64,000 nucleotides of DNA from Senegalia massiliensis (GCF_900626135.1 NZ_LR130786.1:558001-622000), one strand, 5' to 3'; counted from the stretch's first letter, positions 26,582 through 38,622 are shown. Numbers and translations are program-made. The notes: generated from the sequence alone by a model not told the origin.

Positions 26582-26980
26582 TTACCATACGTAGCAGATT
26601 ACTTCTCCACCTACGTCGTTCTTTTTAGCTTCTTTATCAGTTAATATACCTTTTGAAGTAGAAAGTATTGCTATTCCTAGCCCTCCTAAAACTCTTGGTA
26701 TTTCATCTTTTTTAGCGTATACTCTAAGTCCTGGTTTTGATATTTTCTTAAGTCCAGTTATTACCTTTTCATTATCTCTGCTGTATTTAAGTTGCACTCT
26801 TATTATTCCTTGTTTACCATCTTCGATCACATCATAGCCCTTTACGAAACCTTCATTTAATAATATCTCAGCTATTGCTTTCTTGATGTTAGAAGCAGGA
26901 ATATCTACTGTATCGTGTTTTTGACGATTAGCATTTCTTATTCTTGTTAACATATCAGCGATTGGATCTGTCATTGCCAT
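26582..26980 (-). CDS. rpsH: 30S ribosomal protein S8
   Basis: 132 residues. [19 protein letters not shown] and [19 protein letters not shown] plus GGEVICYVW end are canonical. It binds the central domain of 16S rRNA. Confidence 0.98.
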   Translation of the reverse strand: MAMTDPIADMLTRIRNANRQKHDTVDIPASNIKKAIAEILLNEGFVKGYDVIEDGKQGIIRVQLKYSRDNEKVITGLKKISKPGLRVYAKKDEIPRVLGGLGIAILSTSKGILTDKEAKKNDVGGEVICYVW

Positions 26981-27011
26981 TAGAGTTACCTCCTTCCACT
27001 CTCGTTTATTC

Positions 27012-27197
27012 TTACCAACTTGCTTTCTTTACCCCTGGTATTTGTCCTTTATATGCTAGTTCTCTAAAACATATACGACATACACCAAATTTTCTTAAAT
27101 AACCATGAGGTCTTCCGCAAATTCTGCATCTATTATATTCTTGTGTACTATATTTTGCTTTTTTTTGTTGCTTTAATTTCATAGCTTTCTTTGCCAC
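27012..27197 (-). CDS. rpsZ: 30S ribosomal protein S14, type Z
   Basis: 61 residues, the short zinc form. Four Cys in [20 protein letters not shown] hold zinc. Zn-type S14 in the spc operon is typical of Gram-positive bacteria. Confidence 0.98.
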   Translation of the reverse strand: MAKKAMKLKQQKKAKYSTQEYNRCRICGRPHGYLRKFGVCRICFRELAYKGQIPGVKKASW

Positions 27198-27212
27198 ATA
27201 AATCCCTCCTTA

Positions 27213-27755
27213 TTATTTTTTAAAGGGCATTCCCATAAGAGCTAAAAATTCTCTTGCTTGCTCATCATTTTCAGCAGTAGTTACTATAATTATATCCATT
27301 CCATTAATTCTATCAACTTTATCATATTCAATTTCAGGGAATATTAACTGTTCTTTTATTCCTAAAGCATAATTTCCTCTTCCATCAAAAGATGTTTTAG
27401 AAACACCTCTAAAGTCTCTAACTCTTGGTAAAGCAATATTCATTAATTTATCTAAAAAGTCATACATCCTAGTTCCTCTTAGAGTAACTTTTGCTCCTAC
27501 TGGCATACCTTCACGAATCTTAAAGTTAGAAACAGACTTTTTCGCTTTAGTTGTTACAGGTTTTTGACCTGTTATAATCTTAAGTTCTTCTATAGCTGTT
27601 TCTAAAGCTTTAGGATTATCTTTCGCTAATCCCATACCTATATTAATTACTATCTTTTCTAATTTTGGTACTTCCATTACATTTTTATAATTGAATTTTT
27701 CTACAAGTGATGGCACTACATCATTTGTATACTTTTCTTTTAAACGTGATGTCAT
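27213..27755 (-). CDS. rplE: 50S ribosomal protein L5
   Basis: 180 residues. [38 protein letters not shown] and [20 protein letters not shown] are signatures. It binds 5S rRNA and contacts the P-site tRNA. Confidence 0.98.
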   Translation of the reverse strand: MTSRLKEKYTNDVVPSLVEKFNYKNVMEVPKLEKIVINIGMGLAKDNPKALETAIEELKIITGQKPVTTKAKKSVSNFKIREGMPVGAKVTLRGTRMYDFLDKLMNIALPRVRDFRGVSKTSFDGRGNYALGIKEQLIFPEIEYDKVDRINGMDIIIVTTAENDEQAREFLALMGMPFKK

Positions 27756-27778
27756 AACCTATCCTCCTTCCATGAAAC

Positions 27779-28090
27779 TTAGTCGATTACTTCGCCGCTT
27801 TTCTTGCTCACTCTTACTTTCTTTCCATTATCTAATGTCTTATATCCTACTCTTACACCTTGATTATCAGATTTACTCCAAAGCATAACATTTGATGCAT
27901 GAATAGCGCCTTCTTGATGAACTATACCACCTTGTTGCATTTGTTGACTAGGCTTTTGATGTTTAGTTATCATGTTGACACCTTCAACTAATACTCTGTT
28001 TTTCTTCGGTATAACTTGTAATACTTTACCTTTTTTACCTTTATCTTTACCTGCTATAACTACAACAGTGTCTCCTTTTTTCACGTGCAT
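27779..28090 (-). CDS. rplX: 50S ribosomal protein L24
   Basis: 103 residues with an N-terminal KOW motif, [20 protein letters not shown], and the [20 protein letters not shown] region. An assembly initiator of the 50S subunit. Confidence 0.98.
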   Translation of the reverse strand: MHVKKGDTVVVIAGKDKGKKGKVLQVIPKKNRVLVEGVNMITKHQKPSQQMQQGGIVHQEGAIHASNVMLWSKSDNQGVRVGYKTLDNGKKVRVSKKSGEVID

Positions 28091-28105
28091 TCATTACACC
28101 TCCCT

Positions 28106-28474
28106 TTATAATACTTCAGGTGCTAGTGAGATTATCTTCATGAAGTTTCCGTCTCTTAGTTCTCTTGTTACAGGACCAAAGATACGAGTTCCTGCTGGCT
28201 GTTTGTCATCTTTTACAATAACAGCAGCATTTTCATCAAATCTAATATAACTTCCGTCATCTCTTCTTAGACCTTTTGTAGTTCTTACTACTACTGCTTT
28301 TACTATGTCACCTTTTTTAACAACACCGCCGGGTGTTGCTGTTTTAACAGAAGCAACTATTATATCTCCAACATTTGCATATTTTCTTCTTGTACCACCT
28401 AAAACTTTTATACATAATAACTCTTTTGCACCAGAGTTATCTGCTACTTTTAAGCGAGATTCAACTTGAATCAT
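28106..28474 (-). CDS. rplN: 50S ribosomal protein L14
   Basis: 122 residues. [38 protein letters not shown] and [20 protein letters not shown] are canonical. It forms an intersubunit bridge with 16S rRNA helix 14. Confidence 0.98.
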   Translation of the reverse strand: MIQVESRLKVADNSGAKELLCIKVLGGTRRKYANVGDIIVASVKTATPGGVVKKGDIVKAVVVRTTKGLRRDDGSYIRFDENAAVIVKDDKQPAGTRIFGPVTRELRDGNFMKIISLAPEVL

Positions 28475-28503
28475 ATATTACCCTCCCTTCAGTTCTGTAA
28501 GGA

Positions 28504-28758
28504 TTATTTAACTTTTTCTATAATTTCTACTAATCTCCATCTTTTTTGCTTACTTAATGGTCTAGTTTCCATGATTTTCACCTTATCACCTATGTTACAC
28601 TCATTATTTTCATCATGGGCTTTAAATTTTGTTGTTTTCTTAACTTGCTTTCCATAAAGTGGGTGAGAAATAAATGTTTCTACTCCAACTACTATTGTTT
28701 TATCCATTTTATTGCTCATAACTTTACCTGTTCTTACTTTTCTATTTGCTCTTTCCAT
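28504..28758 (-). CDS. rpsQ: 30S ribosomal protein S17
   Basis: 84 residues, OB fold. [19 protein letters not shown] and [20 protein letters not shown] are the family motifs. Confidence 0.98.
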   Translation of the reverse strand: MERANRKVRTGKVMSNKMDKTIVVGVETFISHPLYGKQVKKTTKFKAHDENNECNIGDKVKIMETRPLSKQKRWRLVEIIEKVK

Positions 28759-28784
28759 TAATTAGCCCTCCTTTCATGGAACTA

Positions 28785-28988
28785 TTAAGCCTTTAATTCT
28801 TTTAGTTCGCGTTCTCTTGTTATAGTCTTTACTCTTGCTATATCTTTTCTTACAACTTTTATCCTCATAGGATTATCAAGTTGTCCAGTAGCTAACTGGA
28901 ATCTTAAGTTGAATAACTCAGACTTTAACTCAGCTAGCTTGTTTTCTAATTCATTTTTTGTCATTTCACGTAGTTCACTAGCTTTCAT
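28785..28988 (-). CDS. rpmC: 50S ribosomal protein L29
   Basis: 67 residues from ATG 28988 ([14 protein letters not shown]). A longer frame upstream adds seven residues that lie inside rplP and are not family-like. The gene overlaps rplP by 11 bases, a common translational coupling. [19 protein letters not shown] is the signature; L29 lies at the peptide exit. Confidence 0.97.
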   Translation of the reverse strand: MKASELREMTKNELENKLAELKSELFNLRFQLATGQLDNPMRIKVVRKDIARVKTITRERELKELKA

Positions 28989-29409
28989 TAGCTTCACCAC
29001 CCTCATCACGAGTTACAAATTTACATTTAATAGGTAGTTTATGCATTGCTAATCTCATAGCTTCTCTTGCTAATTCTTCAGATACTCCAGCTATCTCAAA
29101 CATTATCCTACCTGGTTTTACAACGGCTACCCAGTACTCTGGTGAACCCTTACCTTTACCCATACGAGTTTCAGCAGGTTTCTTAGTTACTGGTTTATCT
29201 GGGAAGACTTTTATCCAAATCTTTCCACCTCTTTTTACGTGCCTTGTCATAGCCCTTCTTGCTGCCTCTATTTGATTTGATGTAATCCAACCTGGCTCTA
29301 AAGCCTGAATTCCATACTCTCCATAAGTAATAGTATTTCCTCTGGTTGCTTTACCTTTCATTCTTCCTCTATGCTCTTTACGATGCTTTACTCTTTTAGG
29401 CATTAACAT
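28978..29409 (-). CDS. rplP: 50S ribosomal protein L16
   Basis: 143 residues. [40 protein letters not shown] and [15 protein letters not shown] are canonical. It organises the A-site region of 23S rRNA. ATG at 29409 has GGAGG eight bases upstream. Confidence 0.98.
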   Translation of the reverse strand: MLMPKRVKHRKEHRGRMKGKATRGNTITYGEYGIQALEPGWITSNQIEAARRAMTRHVKRGGKIWIKVFPDKPVTKKPAETRMGKGKGSPEYWVAVVKPGRIMFEIAGVSEELAREAMRLAMHKLPIKCKFVTRDEGGEANES

Positions 29410-29434
29410 GACCTATTCCTCCTTCCTTAAGGGA

Positions 29435-30079
29435 TTACTGTTCTTCTTTAACCGGAAGAACTTCTCCTTTATATATCCAAACTTTAACACCAATTTTTCC
29501 ATAAGTTGTATCAGCTTCTGCAAATCCATAATCAATATCTGCTCTAAGTGTTTGTAGAGGTATAGTACCTTCACTATATCCTTCAGTTCTTGCCATATCT
29601 GCACCATTCAATCTACCAGCTACTGAAGTTTTAATACCTTCTACTCCAGTTCTCATTGTTCTTTGAATACTTTGCTTCATAGCACGTCTAAAAGATACTC
29701 TTCTTTCAATTTGTGATGCAATATTCTCTGCAACTAATTGAGCATCTTTTTCTGGAACTTTTACTTCCTCAACATTTACAACAACTTTTTTATCAGTCAT
29801 TTTTTCTAAGTCTTTTCTTAGTGCTTCTACACCTGAACCACCTTTACCTATAACCATACCAGGCTTAGCAGTGTAAACATTAAGTTTTATTCTGTTTGCT
29901 GCTCTTTCAATTTCTATTTTAGAGATTCCAGCGATAAACATTTTTTTCTTAACATATTTACGTATCTTATTGTCTTCCACTAAATAATCCGCAAAGTTTT
30001 TCTTGTCTGCGTACCATCTTGAATCCCAATCTTTTATTACTCCAACTCTTAAACCATGTGGGTTAACTTTTTGACCCAT
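29435..30079 (-). CDS. rpsC: 30S ribosomal protein S3
   Basis: 214 residues. [20 protein letters not shown], a type-2 KH domain with [20 protein letters not shown], and C-terminal [17 protein letters not shown]. Part of the mRNA-entry helicase surface with S4 and S5. Confidence 0.98.
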   Translation of the reverse strand: MGQKVNPHGLRVGVIKDWDSRWYADKKNFADYLVEDNKIRKYVKKKMFIAGISKIEIERAANRIKLNVYTAKPGMVIGKGGSGVEALRKDLEKMTDKKVVVNVEEVKVPEKDAQLVAENIASQIERRVSFRRAMKQSIQRTMRTGVEGIKTSVAGRLNGADMARTEGYSEGTIPLQTLRADIDYGFAEADTTYGKIGVKVWIYKGEVLPVKEEQ

Positions 30080-30096
30080 TCGTATCCCTCCTTTTC

Positions 30097-30432
30097 TTAT
30101 TCTCTTTCTTTAACTACTACACCTATATGACTAGTTCTTTTTCTAATTTGAAAAGCTCTACCTTGAGCTCTTGGTCTCCATCTTTTAAGTGTTGGACCTT
30201 GATTTGCATAAACTTCTGATATATATAAATTATCTCTATCTAAATCAAAATTATTCTCAGCATTTGCTACTGCTGATTTTAGAACCTTTTCTAATTTATC
30301 TGCGCCTTTTCTAGGAGTGAATTTTAATATAGCAAGTGCTTCATCTACATTTTTTCCTCTTACTAAATCAGCAACTATTTGAACTTTTCTAGGTGAAATT
30401 CTAACATGTTTAGCTATTGCTTTAGCTTCCAT
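30097..30432 (-). CDS. rplV: 50S ribosomal protein L22
   Basis: 111 residues. [20 protein letters not shown] and [20 protein letters not shown] are diagnostic. Its long hairpin lines the exit tunnel (macrolide-resistance changes occur there; none obvious). Confidence 0.98.
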   Translation of the reverse strand: MEAKAIAKHVRISPRKVQIVADLVRGKNVDEALAILKFTPRKGADKLEKVLKSAVANAENNFDLDRDNLYISEVYANQGPTLKRWRPRAQGRAFQIRKRTSHIGVVVKERE

Positions 30433-30466
30433 TTTCGTCCCTCCTCACATCAAAATCCTTCTTATA

Positions 30467-30748
30467 TTATCTAAGTGATGTTTTCTTTTCTGTATCTCCA
30501 TGTCCTCTGAATGTTCTAGTTGGAGCAAACTCACCTAGTTTATGACCAACCATATCTTCAGTAATATATACTGGAACATGCTTTCTTCCGTCATAAACCG
30601 CTATAGTGTGTCCTATCATTTGAGGAAATATAGTTGAACGACGTGACCATGTCTTAATTACTTTTTTATCATTCTTCTCATTTAATTCTTCAACCTTTTT
30701 CATTAAATGATCATCTACAAAAGGTCCTTTCTTTAATGATCTACCCAT
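30467..30748 (-). CDS. rpsS: 30S ribosomal protein S19
   Basis: 93 residues from ATG 30748 ([15 protein letters not shown]) behind AAAGGAGG; an upstream TTG frame start lies inside that Shine-Dalgarno and is rejected. [20 protein letters not shown] and [12 protein letters not shown] are typical. Confidence 0.98.
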   Translation of the reverse strand: MGRSLKKGPFVDDHLMKKVEELNEKNDKKVIKTWSRRSTIFPQMIGHTIAVYDGRKHVPVYITEDMVGHKLGEFAPTRTFRGHGDTEKKTSLR

Positions 30749-30788
30749 TAAAGTGCCTCCTTTCAACTGTTATTATCTATTTGATTAA

Positions 30789-31622
30789 TTACTTTCTTTT
30801 TCTTGATCTTACAATATACTTATCAGACTTCTTATTTTTCTTACGAGTTTTATATCCAAGTGTAGGCTTACCCCATGGAGTTACTGGAGATGGTCTACCT
30901 ATAGGAGTTCTACCTTCACCACCACCGTGTGGATGGTCGTTAGGGTTCATAACACTACCTCTTACAGTAGGTCTAATTCCCATATGTCTCTTTCTACCAG
31001 CTTTACCTATAGTAATATTTTCATGATCTATATTACCTACTTGACCTATAGTTGCTCTACATTCAATTCTTACCATTCTTACTTCTCCAGATGGTAATTT
31101 AACTTGAGCATAATTACCTTCTTTAGCAGTTAATTGAGCAGAGTTACCTGCTGAACGAACTAATTGTCCACCTTTACCTGCTTTAAGTTCTACATTATGA
31201 ATTGTTGAACCTACTGGTATAAATTTAAGTGGTAATGCATTACCTATTTTGATATCTACATCTTCACCTGATTCTATAGTATCTCCTACCTTTAATTTAT
31301 TAGGAGCTAATATATATCTTTTTTCACCATCTGCATAATGAATCAGCGCTATATTCGCTGTTCTATTTGGATCATATTCTATTGTAGCTACCTTACCAGG
31401 TACGCCATCTTTATTTCTTTTGAAATCAATTATTCTATATTTTCTTTTTGCTCCGCCACCTCTATGACGTATAGTTATCTTCCCTTGACTATTTCTTCCA
31501 GACTTTTTATTTAAAGAAGTTAAAAGTGACTTTTCTGGTTGGTCTGTTGTTATTTCATCAAAAGTAGAAACTGTCATTTGTCTCAAGGCTGGTGAAGTAG
31601 GTCTAAATTTTTTAATACCCAT
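30789..31622 (-). CDS. rplB: 50S ribosomal protein L2
   Basis: 277 residues. [40 protein letters not shown] and the peptidyl-transferase-side motif [18 protein letters not shown] with its conserved His are present. Core assembly protein of the 50S. Confidence 0.98.
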   Translation of the reverse strand: MGIKKFRPTSPALRQMTVSTFDEITTDQPEKSLLTSLNKKSGRNSQGKITIRHRGGGAKRKYRIIDFKRNKDGVPGKVATIEYDPNRTANIALIHYADGEKRYILAPNKLKVGDTIESGEDVDIKIGNALPLKFIPVGSTIHNVELKAGKGGQLVRSAGNSAQLTAKEGNYAQVKLPSGEVRMVRIECRATIGQVGNIDHENITIGKAGRKRHMGIRPTVRGSVMNPNDHPHGGGEGRTPIGRPSPVTPWGKPTLGYKTRKKNKKSDKYIVRSRKRK

Positions 31623-31652
31623 TATGTTTCCCTCCTTCTTACTAACTATTTA

Positions 31653-31943
31653 TTACATACCTTCGAAGAATTCAATCGCTTTACTATCTTCAGTTAAAGT
31701 TACCACAGCTTTTTTCCAGCTTGGTCTTCTTCCTATATTTCTTCCCATTCTCTTAAGTTTTCCAGTCATATTCATTGTATTGACCTTACTTACTTTAACA
31801 TCAAATATTTTTTCAACTGCTTTTTTTACTTCAGTTTTATTGGCTCTTTTATCCACTACAAAAGTGTACTTACCTTCAGCCATATCATTCATACTTTGTT
31901 CTGTTACTACAGGTCTTCTTATTATATCATGTGGATTACGCAT
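31653..31943 (-). CDS. rplW: 50S ribosomal protein L23
   Basis: 96 residues. [40 protein letters not shown] are hallmarks. It docks trigger factor and SRP at the tunnel exit. Shares one base with rplD. Confidence 0.98.
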   Translation of the reverse strand: MRNPHDIIRRPVVTEQSMNDMAEGKYTFVVDKRANKTEVKKAVEKIFDVKVSKVNTMNMTGKLKRMGRNIGRRPSWKKAVVTLTEDSKAIEFFEGM

Positions 31944-32566
31944 TAAGCATACACCTCCTCCACTTTTTTAACAGCATCTTTAGTTATGATAAAAGCATCA
32001 TATTTTAATATGTCATATACATTTATTGTATTAACTAATGCAGTTTGCACACCTTCAATATTTCTTGCTGATTTAATTATATTTTCATCTTTTCTATCCA
32101 TAACTATAAGAGCTTTTTTGTTTGCATTTAAATTTTTCAAGATATTTGCCATTTCTTTTGTTTTAGGTTGATCCATTTTTATTTCATCAACAACAAACAG
32201 TTCATTATCTAAAACTTTAGAACTCAAAGCTGATTTCATAGCAAGTCTTCTAACCTTTTTTGGTACACTATATCTATAATCTCTTGGTTTTGGAGCGAAT
32301 GTTACACCGCCACCTACCCAATGTGGTGCTCTTATACTTCCTTGACGAGCTCTACCTGTACCTTTTTGTCTCCAAGGTTTTCTTCCTCCACCTCTTACTT
32401 CAGCTCTAGTTTTAACAGATTGAGTTCCTTGTCTTTTATTAGCTAATTGATTTTTTACTACTTCATATAATACATGCTTATTTACTTCTACTCCGAACAC
32501 ATTATCATTTAATTCTATATCATCGATTTGCTCACCTGATACGTTATATAAAGCTACTTTAGGCAT
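31943..32566 (-). CDS. rplD: 50S ribosomal protein L4
   Basis: 207 residues. The tunnel loop motif [20 protein letters not shown] and the [20 protein letters not shown] region are canonical. In E. coli L4 represses the S10 operon; no such site was recognised here. Confidence 0.98.
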   Translation of the reverse strand: MPKVALYNVSGEQIDDIELNDNVFGVEVNKHVLYEVVKNQLANKRQGTQSVKTRAEVRGGGRKPWRQKGTGRARQGSIRAPHWVGGGVTFAPKPRDYRYSVPKKVRRLAMKSALSSKVLDNELFVVDEIKMDQPKTKEMANILKNLNANKKALIVMDRKDENIIKSARNIEGVQTALVNTINVYDILKYDAFIITKDAVKKVEEVYA

Positions 32567-32590
32567 TTCATATCCTCCCTTCTATAGAAC

Positions 32591-33223
32591 TTATTTAGAA
32601 GCCTTTACGCTTTCTTTTATTGTTAATAATCCACCCTTAGGTCCAGGTATTGCACCTTTTACAAGTAGTAAATTATTTTCAGTGTCAATTTTAACTATTT
32701 CTAAGTTTTGAATTGTTACTTTTCTATGACCCATATGTCCTGGTAATTTTTTACCTTTAAATACTCTTGATGGATCTGATGAAGCTCCCATTGAACCTGG
32801 TCTTCTATGATATTTTGAACCATGTGTTTCAGGTCCTCTTGATTGTCCGTGTCTTTTAATAACACCTTGGAACCCCTTACCTTTTGAAACACCACTTACA
32901 TCAATCATGTCTCCTGCTTCAAATAAGTCAACTTTTAATTCGTCTCCTACATTGAAATTAGATGAATCTTCAACTCTAAATTCAACTAAATGCTTCTTAA
33001 GATCAACTTGAGCTTTACTAAAATGTCCCTTTATAGGTTTATTCACTTTCTTTTCTTTTATTTCTGAATATCCTACTTGAATAGCATTATAACCATCAAC
33101 ATCTGTAGTTTTAACTTGCACTACATTCATCGGGCCTGCTTCTACAACTGTTACAGGAACTACTTTTCCTTCTTCAGTAAAGATTTGAGTCATTCCTATT
33201 TTCTTTCCTAATATACCTTTCAT
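32591..33223 (-). CDS. rplC: 50S ribosomal protein L3
   Basis: 210 residues. [40 protein letters not shown] and [20 protein letters not shown] are signatures. The 88-base gap to rpsJ holds a small hairpin, GATTAC/GTAATC at about 33250-33268. Confidence 0.98.
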   Translation of the reverse strand: MKGILGKKIGMTQIFTEEGKVVPVTVVEAGPMNVVQVKTTDVDGYNAIQVGYSEIKEKKVNKPIKGHFSKAQVDLKKHLVEFRVEDSSNFNVGDELKVDLFEAGDMIDVSGVSKGKGFQGVIKRHGQSRGPETHGSKYHRRPGSMGASSDPSRVFKGKKLPGHMGHRKVTIQNLEIVKIDTENNLLLVKGAIPGPKGGLLTIKESVKASK

Positions 33224-33311
33224 TCAATACACCTCCTGTTTTCTTACAGCGGATTACCGTTACAGTAATCATTCTAAGTAAGGTGTTAACCATACTTATT
33301 CAATTTAACAA

Positions 33312-33635
33312 TTATAATTTAATTTCAATATCAACACCTGCTGGTAAATTAAGTTTCATTAATGAATCAACAGTATTTGGTGTTGGGCTTAAAATGTCGA
33401 TTAATCTCTTATGAGTCCTTTGTTCAAACTGCTCTCTAGAGTCTTTGTACTTATGCACAGCTCTTAATATTGTGATAACTTGCTTCTCTGTTGGTAACGG
33501 TACTGGACCTGAAACCTTAGCACCAGTTCTTTTAGCAGTTTCTACTATTTTTTCAGCAGATGCATCCAAAACATTATGATCATAAGCTTTTAATCTTATT
33601 CTTATCTTTTGTTTCCCTTTAGAACTATTAGCCAT
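33312..33635 (-). CDS. rpsJ: 30S ribosomal protein S10 (NusE)
   Basis: 107 residues. [40 protein letters not shown] and the conserved [20 protein letters not shown] are present. The N-terminus is a few residues longer than usual (MANSSKGKQ). Besides the ribosome it acts with NusB and NusG in antitermination. First gene of the S10 operon, with a long structured leader. Confidence 0.98.
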   Translation of the reverse strand: MANSSKGKQKIRIRLKAYDHNVLDASAEKIVETAKRTGAKVSGPVPLPTEKQVITILRAVHKYKDSREQFEQRTHKRLIDILSPTPNTVDSLMKLNLPAGVDIEIKL

Positions 33636-33832
33636 TTACGATTCCCTCCTTCTATCGCATGTTTATTTACATACGACAAGGTTTTACCGATACACTTATC
33701 CGGGTGTTTTCTAATGTAAAAAAGATAAATGTTCAGGCAAAGCCTGCCGCCCAATTAGTAATTGGACATTCTCAGCAAAAATTCCCTGCAAGATGCAGCT
33801 ACCTCTTGCCTCATCGCATGTCAACCGCATAC
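33636..33832 (-). promoter_or_regulatory. Structured rpsJ (S10) leader with two competing pairings
   Basis: The octamer ACATGCGA occurs twice on the transcript, at 33821-33814 and at 33662-33655. Between them TCGTATGT (33676-33669) can pair with either. The upstream pairing closes a multibranch domain with hairpins GCAAGA/TCTTGC, CCAAT/ATTGG and CAGGC/GCCTG. The downstream pairing makes an 8-bp hairpin ending four bases before the Shine-Dalgarno (33650-33644). Together with a 317-base gap to tufA this suggests a regulated leader. It is not one I can match to a named family. Confidence 0.65.
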
Positions 33833-33838
33833 TTTAAT

Positions 33839-33867
33839 ATTTTAACTTAAAAATACACAAATTACAA
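33839..33867 (-). promoter_or_regulatory. Promoter of the S10-spc-alpha cluster
   Basis: -35 TTGTAA (33862-33867), 17-base spacer, -10 TAAAAT (33839-33844), placing the start about 195 bases before rpsJ. Confidence 0.75.
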
Positions 33868-33898
33868 GGGTTTTTTTCATTTTTTTCATTTTTTTTAT

Positions 33899-33942
33899 TT
33901 TTTTTATTAAATTAAAAGAAGGGCTTCCCCTTCTTTTAATTT
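33899..33942 (-). terminator. Terminator of the str operon after tufA
   Basis: 15-bp stem, arms 33909-33923 and 33928-33942, tetraloop-sized loop, then A/T-rich sequence with T-runs only partly continuous on the minus strand. An unusual run of T on the plus strand (33871-33908) follows. Confidence 0.8.
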
Positions 33943-33952
33943 ACTTATATTA

Positions 33953-35146
33953 TTACTCTATTATTTCACTAACTACTCCAGCTCCAACTGTTCTTCCACC
34001 TTCACGTATAGCAAATTTAAGTCCTTTTTCCATTGCTATTGGTGTAATAAGTTCAATTGTAAATTGTGCGTTATCTCCTGGCATTACCATTTCTACGCCT
34101 TCATCTAATTGAATTGAACCTGTAACATCTGTTGTTCTAAAGTAAAATTGTGGTCTGTATCCGTTAAAGAATGGTGTATGTCTTCCACCCTCTTCTTTGT
34201 TTAATACATATACTTCTGATTTGAATTTTGTATGTGGTGTTATTGAACCAGGCTTAGCTAATACTTGACCTCTTTCAATATCATCTCTTTGTACACCTCT
34301 TAATAGTGCTCCAATGTTATCTCCTGCTTGTGCTTGGTCTAGTAACTTTCTAAACATTTCTACTCCTGTTACTACCACTTGTCTTGCACTATCTGCTAAT
34401 CCTACTAATTCTACTGTGTCTTGTACTTTTAGTACTCCTCTTTCTACTCTTCCTGTTGCCACTGTTCCTCTACCTGTAATTGAGAATACATCTTCTACTG
34501 GCATTAAGAAGTCTTTGTCTACTTCCCTTTCTGGTGATGGAATTGTTTCATCTACTGCTTCCATTAATTCCATGATCTTATCTCCCCACTCACCACTTGG
34601 GTCTTCTAATCCTTTTAGAGCTGATCCTATTATTACTGGAATGTCATCTCCATCAAATTCATATTCTGATAATAATTCTCTTACTTCCATTTCTACTAAT
34701 TCTATTAATTCTTCATCATCTACCATATCTGCTTTGTTTAAGAATACTACTATTTGTGGTACTCCAACTTGTCTTGATAATAAGATGTGCTCTCTTGTTT
34801 GTGGCATTGGTCCATCTGCTGCTGATACTACTAGTATCGCTCCGTCCATTTGTGCTGCTCCTGTTATCATGTTCTTTACATAGTCAGCATGGCCTGGGCA
34901 GTCAACGTGTGCATAATGTCTGTTTTCTGTTTCATACTCAACGTGAGCTGATGATATTGTTATTCCTCTTTCTCTTTCTTCTGGAGCTTTATCTATGTTG
35001 TCAAATGCTGTTGATTCTCCAAATCCAAGTCTTTCATGTAATACTGCTGTTATTGCTGCTGTTAATGTTGTTTTACCATGGTCAACGTGTCCTATTGTTC
35101 CAACGTTAACATGTGGTTTAGTTCTTTCATATTTTGCTTTTCCCAT
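33953..35146 (-). CDS. tufA: Elongation factor Tu, copy A
   Basis: 397 residues. GTP-binding motifs: GHVDHGKT (G1), DCPGHADY (G3) and NKADMVDD (G4). Domain II begins near [20 protein letters not shown], and the protein ends with [17 protein letters not shown]. It delivers aminoacyl-tRNA to the ribosome. Its protein is identical to copy B at 49745-50938; the genes differ at only a handful of silent sites. Last gene of the str operon, 25 bases after fusA. Confidence 0.99.
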   Translation of the reverse strand: MGKAKYERTKPHVNVGTIGHVDHGKTTLTAAITAVLHERLGFGESTAFDNIDKAPEERERGITISSAHVEYETENRHYAHVDCPGHADYVKNMITGAAQMDGAILVVSAADGPMPQTREHILLSRQVGVPQIVVFLNKADMVDDEELIELVEMEVRELLSEYEFDGDDIPVIIGSALKGLEDPSGEWGDKIMELMEAVDETIPSPEREVDKDFLMPVEDVFSITGRGTVATGRVERGVLKVQDTVELVGLADSARQVVVTGVEMFRKLLDQAQAGDNIGALLRGVQRDDIERGQVLAKPGSITPHTKFKSEVYVLNKEEGGRHTPFFNGYRPQFYFRTTDVTGSIQLDEGVEMVMPGDNAQFTIELITPIAMEKGLKFAIREGGRTVGAGVVSEIIE

Positions 35147-35171
35147 TATTAATCCTCCTCAATTTTTTAAA

Positions 35172-37238
35172 TTATTTTCCCATAATTTCTTCTGCAATAC
35201 TTTTAGGAACTGCTTCAAAATGATCTAATTCCATAGAATAGTTTCCACGACCTTGAGTATTAGATCTTAAATCTGTTGCATATCCAAACATTTCAGAAAG
35301 TGGTACAAAAGCATTTATAGCTTTAATTCCATTTCTATCTTCAAAATTCTCAATTCTACCTCTTCTAGAGTTGATATCTCCCATTACATCTCCCATATAT
35401 TCATCAGGAATAAGAACTTCAACTTTCATATATGGTTCTAATATAACAGGTTTAGCTTTAGCCATAGCATCTTTAAATGCCATAGAACCAGCTATTTTAA
35501 ATGCCATTTCTGATGAGTCAACCTCATGATATGATCCATCATATAATGTGATTCTAAAGTCAGATACTGGGTATCCTGCAAGTATACCTGTTTGAGCTGC
35601 TTCTTGAATACCTTGATCAACTGCTGGAATATATTCTTTTGGAATAGATCCACCTTTGATTTTGTTTTCAAATTCATAGCCTGAGCCTGGTTCTAATGGC
35701 TCCATGATAATCTTAACATGACCATATTGACCTTTACCACCAGACTGCTTAGCATATTTAGACTCAACATCTGCTTTAGTTGTAATTGACTCTTTATAAG
35801 CAACTTGAGGGTTACCTACATTCGCCTCTACCTTAAACTCTCTTAAAAGTCTATCTACTATTATTTCCAAATGAAGTTCACCCATACCAGAAATTATAGT
35901 TTGACCTGTATCTTCATCAGTATAAGTTCTAAAAGTAGGATCTTCTTCTGCAAGTTTTGCAAGTCCTATACCCATTTTTTCTTGACCAGCTTTAGTTTTT
36001 GGTTCTATAGCTACAGAAATAACCGGCTCAGGGAAGATCATTGACTCAAGTATAATTGGATTATCAGGATCACAAAGTGTGTCACCTGTTCCAGTTGATT
36101 TAAGTCCTACTGCTGCTCCAATATCTCCAGCATATGCAATATTTATCTCTTCTCTACTATTCGCATGCATCTGTAATATACGACCAATTCTTTCTCTTTT
36201 ATTCTTAGTTGAATTCAAAACATATGAACCTGACTCCATAGTTCCTGAATAAATTCTAAAGAAAGCAAGCTTACCTACATATGGGTCTGTCATTATTTTA
36301 AACGCTAATGCACTAAAAGGCTCATCATCTGATGATGGTCTTTCTGAAGGTTCTTCCGTCTCAGGAAGTATACCTTGAATAGGTGGAACATCTAATGGTG
36401 AAGGCATATATTCAACAATTGCATCAATTAATAATTGAACACCTTTGTTTTTATAAGCTGAACCACAAAGAACAGGAACTATTTCATTAGCTATAGTAGC
36501 TTTTCTAATTCCTTCTTTCAATTCTTCTTTTGTTATTTCTTCACCTTCTAAATATTTCATCATTAATTCTTCATCAGCTTCAGAAACTTTTTCAACTAAA
36601 TTTTCTCTAAGTTCTTCTGCTTTTTCTTTTAAGTCTTCAGGGATTTCAGTAACTTCAATTTCTTTCCCTAAATCATCTTTATAGATTTTTGCATCCATTT
36701 CTATTAAATCAATTATTCCGCTAAAGTCATCTTCAGCACCAATAGGCATTTGAACAGGTACTGCATTTGCCTTTAATTTTTCTATCATAGTGTCTACAGA
36801 CATAAAGAAGTCTGCACCCATTTTATCCATTTTATTTACGAAGCACATTCTAGGAACCCCGTATTTATCTGCTTGACGCCAAACTGTTTCTGATTGTGGT
36901 TCAACACCACTCTTTGCGTCAAATATAGCAACTGATCCATCAAGTACACGAAGAGATCTTTCAACCTCTACAGTAAAGTCCACATGCCCTGGTGTATCTA
37001 TGATATTTATTCTATGGTCTTTCCAAAATGCTGTTGTTGCAGCAGAAGTTATAGTAATTCCTCTTTCCTGCTCTTGCTCCATCCAGTCCATTTGAGCGCC
37101 ACCTTCATGAGTTTCACCTAGTTTATGAACTTTTCCTGTGTAGAATAATATTCTCTCTGTTGCAGTTGTTTTACCTGCATCTATATGAGCCATTATCCCA
37201 ATGTTTCGTGTTCTCTTTAAAGGATAATCTCTTGCCAT
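35172..37238 (-). CDS. fusA: Elongation factor G
   Basis: 688 residues. G1 [10 protein letters not shown]3 DTPGHVDF, G4 [11 protein letters not shown]-terminal [20 protein letters not shown] and [20 protein letters not shown]. Full-length canonical translocase. It sits between rpsG and tufA. Confidence 0.99.
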   Translation of the reverse strand: MARDYPLKRTRNIGIMAHIDAGKTTATERILFYTGKVHKLGETHEGGAQMDWMEQEQERGITITSAATTAFWKDHRINIIDTPGHVDFTVEVERSLRVLDGSVAIFDAKSGVEPQSETVWRQADKYGVPRMCFVNKMDKMGADFFMSVDTMIEKLKANAVPVQMPIGAEDDFSGIIDLIEMDAKIYKDDLGKEIEVTEIPEDLKEKAEELRENLVEKVSEADEELMMKYLEGEEITKEELKEGIRKATIANEIVPVLCGSAYKNKGVQLLIDAIVEYMPSPLDVPPIQGILPETEEPSERPSSDDEPFSALAFKIMTDPYVGKLAFFRIYSGTMESGSYVLNSTKNKRERIGRILQMHANSREEINIAYAGDIGAAVGLKSTGTGDTLCDPDNPIILESMIFPEPVISVAIEPKTKAGQEKMGIGLAKLAEEDPTFRTYTDEDTGQTIISGMGELHLEIIVDRLLREFKVEANVGNPQVAYKESITTKADVESKYAKQSGGKGQYGHVKIIMEPLEPGSGYEFENKIKGGSIPKEYIPAVDQGIQEAAQTGILAGYPVSDFRITLYDGSYHEVDSSEMAFKIAGSMAFKDAMAKAKPVILEPYMKVEVLIPDEYMGDVMGDINSRRGRIENFEDRNGIKAINAFVPLSEMFGYATDLRSNTQGRGNYSMELDHFEAVPKSIAEEIMGK

Positions 37239-37271
37239 AATTGTTTCCTCCTTCCTGCTTCTGTTATATTA

Positions 37272-37882
<611 letters not shown>

Positions 37883-38296
37883 TTAGTTTTTTGGCTTCTT
37901 AGTACCATACTTAGATCTTGCTTGTCTTCTTTCATCAACACCTGATGTATCTAATGTACCTCTTACAATATGATATCTAACTCCAGGTAAGTCTTTTACT
38001 CTTCCACCTCTTATAAGAACAACACTATGTTCTTGAAGATTATGGCCTATACCTGGGATATAAGCTGTAACTTCATGTCCATTTGTAAGTCTAACTCTTG
38101 CTATTTTTCTTAAAGCTGAGTTAGGTTTTTTAGGTGTAACAGTTTTAACAGCTGTACATACTCCTCTTTTTTGTGGTGAATTTATCTTTGTAGTCTTCTT
38201 CTTTAATGAGTTAAATCCATCATTTAAATGTGGAGAGTCAGATTTTTTAGTTACTTTCTTTCTACCTTTTCTTACTAATTGGTTAATAGTTGGCAT
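37883..38296 (-). CDS. rpsL: 30S ribosomal protein S12
   Basis: 137 residues from ATG 38296 ([14 protein letters not shown]); an upstream frame start overlaps the Shine-Dalgarno AAGGAGG. Decoding loops [20 protein letters not shown] and [20 protein letters not shown] are wild type, with the Lys residues altered in streptomycin-resistant mutants intact. Confidence 0.98.
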   Translation of the reverse strand: MPTINQLVRKGRKKVTKKSDSPHLNDGFNSLKKKTTKINSPQKRGVCTAVKTVTPKKPNSALRKIARVRLTNGHEVTAYIPGIGHNLQEHSVVLIRGGRVKDLPGVRYHIVRGTLDTSGVDERRQARSKYGTKKPKN

Positions 38297-38316
38297 ATGG
38301 GCACCTCCTTCCAAAT

Positions 38317-38559
38317 TTACTTAAGTATAGCTACTGTTGCAGCTCTAACATCAATTCCACAGGCTTCCCCTAGCTCTTTCATGCTTTTTATAAAAATGAC
38401 TTCTACTGATTTTTTATTAGCTTCTTCTAATAAATCACTAGTAACCTTTTTATCTGCATCTTCTGCTACATATAAAAGATTAACACTATCTTTCATTAAA
38501 AATCTTTTAGCCTGCTTGGTTCCTACTACTTTGTTCTTATCTTTAATATTAGATAACAA
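38317..38559 (-). CDS. L7Ae/L30e-family k-turn protein (YbxF-like)
   Basis: 80 residues, TTG start behind [46 protein letters not shown] and [14 protein letters not shown] give the L7Ae fold (YbxF/RplGB of Bacillus). The family binds kink-turn RNAs. First gene of the str operon, upstream of rpsL as in other Firmicutes. Confidence 0.92.
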   Translation of the reverse strand: MLSNIKDKNKVVGTKQAKRFLMKDSVNLLYVAEDADKKVTSDLLEEANKKSVEVIFIKSMKELGEACGIDVRAATVAILK

Positions 38560-38583
38560 AACAAGTCTCCTCCTTAAAATACC

Positions 38584-38622
38584 GATAGGATTATGGAATA
38601 AACTTATCCCATAATCACTATC
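38584..38622 (-). promoter_or_regulatory. Strong hairpin in the str-operon leader
   Basis: Arms GATAG plus GATTATGG and CCATAATC plus CTATC pair over 13 bp with one bulge. It lies between the promoter and the YbxF-like gene; no T-run follows, so it is a leader structure rather than an obvious terminator. Confidence 0.6.

Noticed and set aside
29413-29607. Second minus-strand frame at the rpsC end
   Set aside because: Out-of-frame overlap with rpsC, whose family match is complete.
33790-33823. TTGACA in the rpsJ leader as a -35 box
   Set aside because: No acceptable -10 at 16-18 bases, and the hexamer lies in the octamer repeat of the leader; the TTGTAA/TAAAAT promoter upstream fits better.
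33871-33908. Long T-rich run as a functional element
   Set aside because: It looks like A/T tract background next to the tufA terminator; no repeat unit or pairing of note.
34314-35228. Long plus-strand open frames across tufA (and the same ones across tufB at 50106-50901)
   Set aside because: They are antisense to highly expressed EF-Tu, occur identically in both copies and reflect codon bias; no Shine-Dalgarno or family features.
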